A stretch of DNA of 8,393 nucleotides from assembly GCA_900770225.1 (NCBI GenBank), contig CAAGJU010000344.1, forward strand, positions 1-8,393, given 5' to 3'. Source of the stretch: Lachnospiraceae bacterium (lineage in GTDB: Bacteria > Bacillota > Clostridia > Lachnospirales > Lachnospiraceae). Within the stretch, counting starts at the first letter, position 1. Each line of letters begins with the position of its first letter. Under the pieces are notes generated by a model. It ran no database searches. It was not told the origin of the DNA and saw only the letters and a list, made by a program, of their open reading frames with translations. The translations under genes and the position numbers were made by a program. This document shows positions 6,474 to 8,393 of this stretch, one piece after another.

Positions 6474-6568
6474 TTCTGATTCCTCCAAAAATAAATGTAA
6501 AAATAAATGTTATCTATCATAATCTCTGTCAGGATATTGCCAGCCAGAGGAATTATGCCTTTATAAGC

Positions 6569-6593
6569 TGTGCAGCGAAATCATATCTGCACA
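6569..6593 (-). other. Stem-loop in the ffh-rpsP intergenic region
   Basis: TGTGCAG (6587-6593 on the minus strand) and CTGCACA (6569-6575) form a perfect 7-bp stem with an 11-nt loop. No T tract follows in the minus direction, so it is not a standard terminator. It could be an RNA processing or stabilising hairpin between the ffh and rpsP messages. It touches the start of the 27-bp tandem repeat. Confidence 0.45.
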
Positions 6594-6660
6594 TGCTTCA
6601 CTGATAAATTGTGCATGCCATGCTGCACTGATCAATTGTGCATGCCAGGTTCCACTGTAT
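6593..6660. repeat. 27-bp tandem repeat directly after ffh
   Basis: Two 27-bp units, 6593-6619 and 6620-6646, differ at only two positions. A degenerate partial third unit (6647-6660) runs up to the ffh stop codon. Each unit ends TTGTGCATGCC on the plus strand, and TGCAC...GTGCA can fold within the second unit. The repeats are non-coding and lie between ffh and rpsP. Confidence 0.8.
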
Positions 6661-6661
6661 A

Positions 6662-8035
6662 TCAGAACGGGAAGCCACCACCGAATCCGCCGAACATATT
6701 GCCCATGCCTCTTCTGCGTTTTCCTTTCTTTCCGCCCATGCCGCCCAGCTGTTTCATCATCTTGCGGCTCTGTTCAAACTGTTTCAGGAAGCGGTTGACC
6801 TCGGCGATATCCAGGCCTGCGCCTTTGGCGATGCGCTGCTTTCTCGATACATTGATCAGATCCGGATTGGCTCTCTCCTGCGGTGTCATGGAGTGAACGA
6901 TCGCTTCCGTATGGGCCAGCTGTTTTTCATCTACGGCATTCTCGATATCTTTCATCTTGCCACCCATGCCGGGCATCATCGACAGGATTCCCGAGATGCC
7001 GCCCATATTTCGCATCTGCTCCATGCTCGTCAAATAGTCGTTAAAATCGAATTTCGATTTCCGCACATGCTTCTCGAGCTCTTTCGCCTTATCCTGATCG
7101 ACGTTTGCCTCAGCCTTCTCAATCAGGCTCATGACATCGCCCATGCCGAGGATTCGCCCCGCCATGCGGTCGGGATAAAACTGGACGAGGTCTTCCATCT
7201 TCTCGCCCATGCCGACGTACATGATCGGCTTGCCGACCACTGCCTTGATGGACAGCGCAGCACCGCCTCTTGTATCACCGTCGAGTTTGGTGAGGATGAC
7301 GCCGTCCACGCCTACCTGATCGTTGAAGGACTTCGCCACATTCACGGCTTCCTGTCCGGTCATGGCGTCTACGACGAGCAGCGTCTGGTCCACGCCGACG
7401 GTGTCACGAATGCGGACGAGCTCACCCATCATATCCTCATCGATCTGCAGACGTCCTGCCGTATCAATGATCACCACATTCTTACCGTTTTTCTCAGCGT
7501 GCTCGACGCCGGCCTTCGCGATATCCACGGGATCTTTTTTATTTCCCATGGAAAAAACTTCGACGCCGACCTTCCCGCCGTTCGTCTGCAGCTGTTCCAC
7601 AGCGCCGGGCCTGTAGACATCGCAGGCCACAAGGAGCGGGCTGCGTCCTTTGCCCTTCAGCTGACCTGCCAGCTTGGCGGCAGTCGTCGTTTTACCTGAG
7701 CCCTGAAGGCCCGCCATCATGATGATGGTGAGTTCGTTTTTATTTTTCAGAGAAAGCTCTACAGGCTCCGGTCCCATCAGGCTGACCAGTTCATCGCGCA
7801 CGATCTTGACAACCATCTGTCCCGGATTCAGGCCGTGCATCACGTCCTGTCCGATGGCTTTTTCCTCGACGCTTTTCGTGAACTGCTTGACGACCTTGAA
7901 ATTGACATCGGCTTCCAGCAGGGCCATCTTCACCTCACGCAGGGCGGCTTTTACGTCCGCTTCCGTGAGCGTGCCCTTGCTCCGAAGGTTCTTGAAAGCA
8001 TTCTGCAGTTTATCGGTTAAACTTTCAAAAGCCAT
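6662..8035 (-). CDS. ffh: Signal recognition particle protein Ffh
   Basis: Ffh is the SRP54 homologue: with the SRP RNA it binds hydrophobic signal sequences at the ribosome and hands them to FtsY at the membrane. The 457-residue protein has a helical N domain (1-90), a GTPase domain with P-loop GLQGSGKTTT (109-118), DTAG (191-194), TKLDGDTRGG (249-258) and the GKPIMYVGMGE segment, and a Met-rich M domain (about 330-430) with the RNA-binding motif SRKQRIAKGAG (397-407). The tail is GKKGKRRRG followed by a Gly/Phe-rich end. The ATG at 8035 gives the family start MAFESLTDKLQ and has GGAG 7 nt upstream; an in-frame ATG 13 codons higher is unsupported. Its leader region contains a 199-bp inverted-repeat element. 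A ylxM gene, often just upstream in Firmicutes, is not seen in the window. Confidence 0.98.
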   Translation of the reverse strand: MAFESLTDKLQNAFKNLRSKGTLTEADVKAALREVKMALLEADVNFKVVKQFTKSVEEKAIGQDVMHGLNPGQMVVKIVRDELVSLMGPEPVELSLKNKNELTIIMMAGLQGSGKTTTAAKLAGQLKGKGRSPLLVACDVYRPGAVEQLQTNGGKVGVEVFSMGNKKDPVDIAKAGVEHAEKNGKNVVIIDTAGRLQIDEDMMGELVRIRDTVGVDQTLLVVDAMTGQEAVNVAKSFNDQVGVDGVILTKLDGDTRGGAALSIKAVVGKPIMYVGMGEKMEDLVQFYPDRMAGRILGMGDVMSLIEKAEANVDQDKAKELEKHVRKSKFDFNDYLTSMEQMRNMGGISGILSMMPGMGGKMKDIENAVDEKQLAHTEAIVHSMTPQERANPDLINVSRKQRIAKGAGLDIAEVNRFLKQFEQSRKMMKQLGGMGGKKGKRRRGMGNMFGGFGGGFPF

Positions 8036-8061
8036 ATGTAATCTCCACAGACCATTTATTT

Positions 8062-8260
8062 GGTTACAGTTCACTCATTGCCAGCCACTGTCACACATGG
8101 AGACTTCCAGCCTCGACGCGCTTTCGCTTGTCCTCGGCGTAGCGGTGGTAAGCTCATCCATCGGCTTCGCCTCGGATTCGCTAACCACCGACGCCTGCGG
8201 AGGTCTCGGCTTGGGAGTCTCCATGTGTTCCGTGGCTCTGACAGTGTCTGAACTGTAACC
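8062..8260. mobile_element. MITE-like 199-bp near-palindrome with TTATTT direct repeats
   Basis: The ends are perfect inverted repeats, GGTTACAGTTCA (8062-8073) and TGAACTGTAACC (8249-8260). A second perfect block, ACACATGGAGACT (left near 8093-8105), recurs inverted on the right. Deeper in, GGTGGTAAGC matches GCTAACCACC with one difference, so nearly the whole element folds into one long hairpin. Identical TTATTT hexamers flank it exactly (8056-8061 and 8261-8266), as expected for a target-site duplication, and the inverted similarity stops at those points. It encodes no transposase. It lies in the ffh leader, ending 26 bp from the start codon. Confidence 0.75.
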
Positions 8261-8343
8261 TTATTTGTTCACACTTCTTCCGAATATTGTGTTCAAATAT
8301 CAGCCAGATATTTTTCGCCGATTGTAAAATGAAGTTGGACATC

Positions 8344-8375
8344 TGAATAAAATAAAGATCCATGGCAGGATCTTT
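8344..8375 (-). terminator. Possible intrinsic terminator of an upstream gene
   Basis: AAAGATCC (8354-8361) and GGATCTTT (8368-8375) form a perfect 8-bp stem with a six-base loop. On the minus strand the stem is followed by a T-rich tail (TTTATTTTATT). It would end transcription of a gene to the right of the window and imply that ffh has its own promoter between here and 8036. The tail is interrupted by A, so efficiency is uncertain. Confidence 0.4.
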
Positions 8376-8393
8376 GGTAGAATGTAAGTCACC

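Noticed and set aside
6500..6590. Promoter for rpsP in the ffh-rpsP gap (several TATGAT/CATAAT hexamers)
   Set aside because: No candidate -10 has an acceptable -35 at 16-18 bp; AT-rich sequence makes chance matches likely.
6638..7699. Plus-strand frame of 353 codons opposite ffh
   Set aside because: It is antisense to a clear Ffh sequence and its product resembles no family; no start signal is seen.
8062..8105. Outward promoter at the ffh-side end of the MITE-like element (GTGACA with TGTAAC)
   Set aside because: The two hexamers are about 20 bp apart, too far for a standard promoter, and the -10 match is only 4 of 6.
8181..8393. Minus-strand frame open from the window edge to 8181, possible end of an upstream gene
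   Set aside because: Its last part is the palindromic element, the candidate terminator lies inside it, and the translation resembles neither YlxM nor any family I know. A real gene ending there cannot be fully excluded.

Overview
The window holds a conserved translation and protein-secretion gene cluster, all on the minus strand, from a Firmicute of the Clostridia. Protein sequences and gene order fit a Lachnospiraceae-like bacterium; this assignment is inferred from family knowledge, not from a search. Read in the direction of transcription (high to low coordinates) the order is ffh, rpsP, khpA, rimM, a zinc-ribbon/DUF4190-type membrane protein gene, trmD, rplS, lepB and ylqF (rbgA). It closely matches the ffh-rpsP-ylqC-rimM-trmD-rplS-ylqF order of Bacillus, with two additions: the membrane-protein gene between rimM and trmD, and lepB between rplS and ylqF. 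No rnhB follows ylqF inside the window.

The genes share one theme. Ffh targets nascent membrane and secreted proteins, and LepB removes their signal peptides. S16 and L19 are ribosomal proteins. RimM and RbgA (YlqF) assemble the 30S and 50S subunits. TrmD methylates G37 of tRNAs. KhpA is a small KH-domain RNA-binding protein.

The cluster is unlikely to be a single uninterrupted transcript. A long-stem hairpin with a T tract lies between khpA and rimM. A good promoter and a probable L19-type leader precede rplS. A clear intrinsic terminator lies between rplS and lepB, and another follows ylqF. A possible terminator of an upstream gene lies at 8344-8375.

The unusual content is mostly intergenic. 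A 199-bp near-palindromic element (8062-8260), flanked by identical TTATTT hexamers, sits in the leader region of ffh and looks like a non-autonomous MITE-type insertion. A second element (50-450) has imperfect inverted arms of 54-61 bp around an AT-rich core; the core contains the ylqF terminator and one arm overlaps the ylqF stop codon. Two short tandem arrays lie between genes: three ~25-bp units abutting the rplS promoter, and two exact-length 27-bp units just after ffh. TrmD carries a C-terminal extension of about 165 residues that I do not recognise. I see no defence system, CRISPR array, tRNA, rRNA or complete mobile gene.
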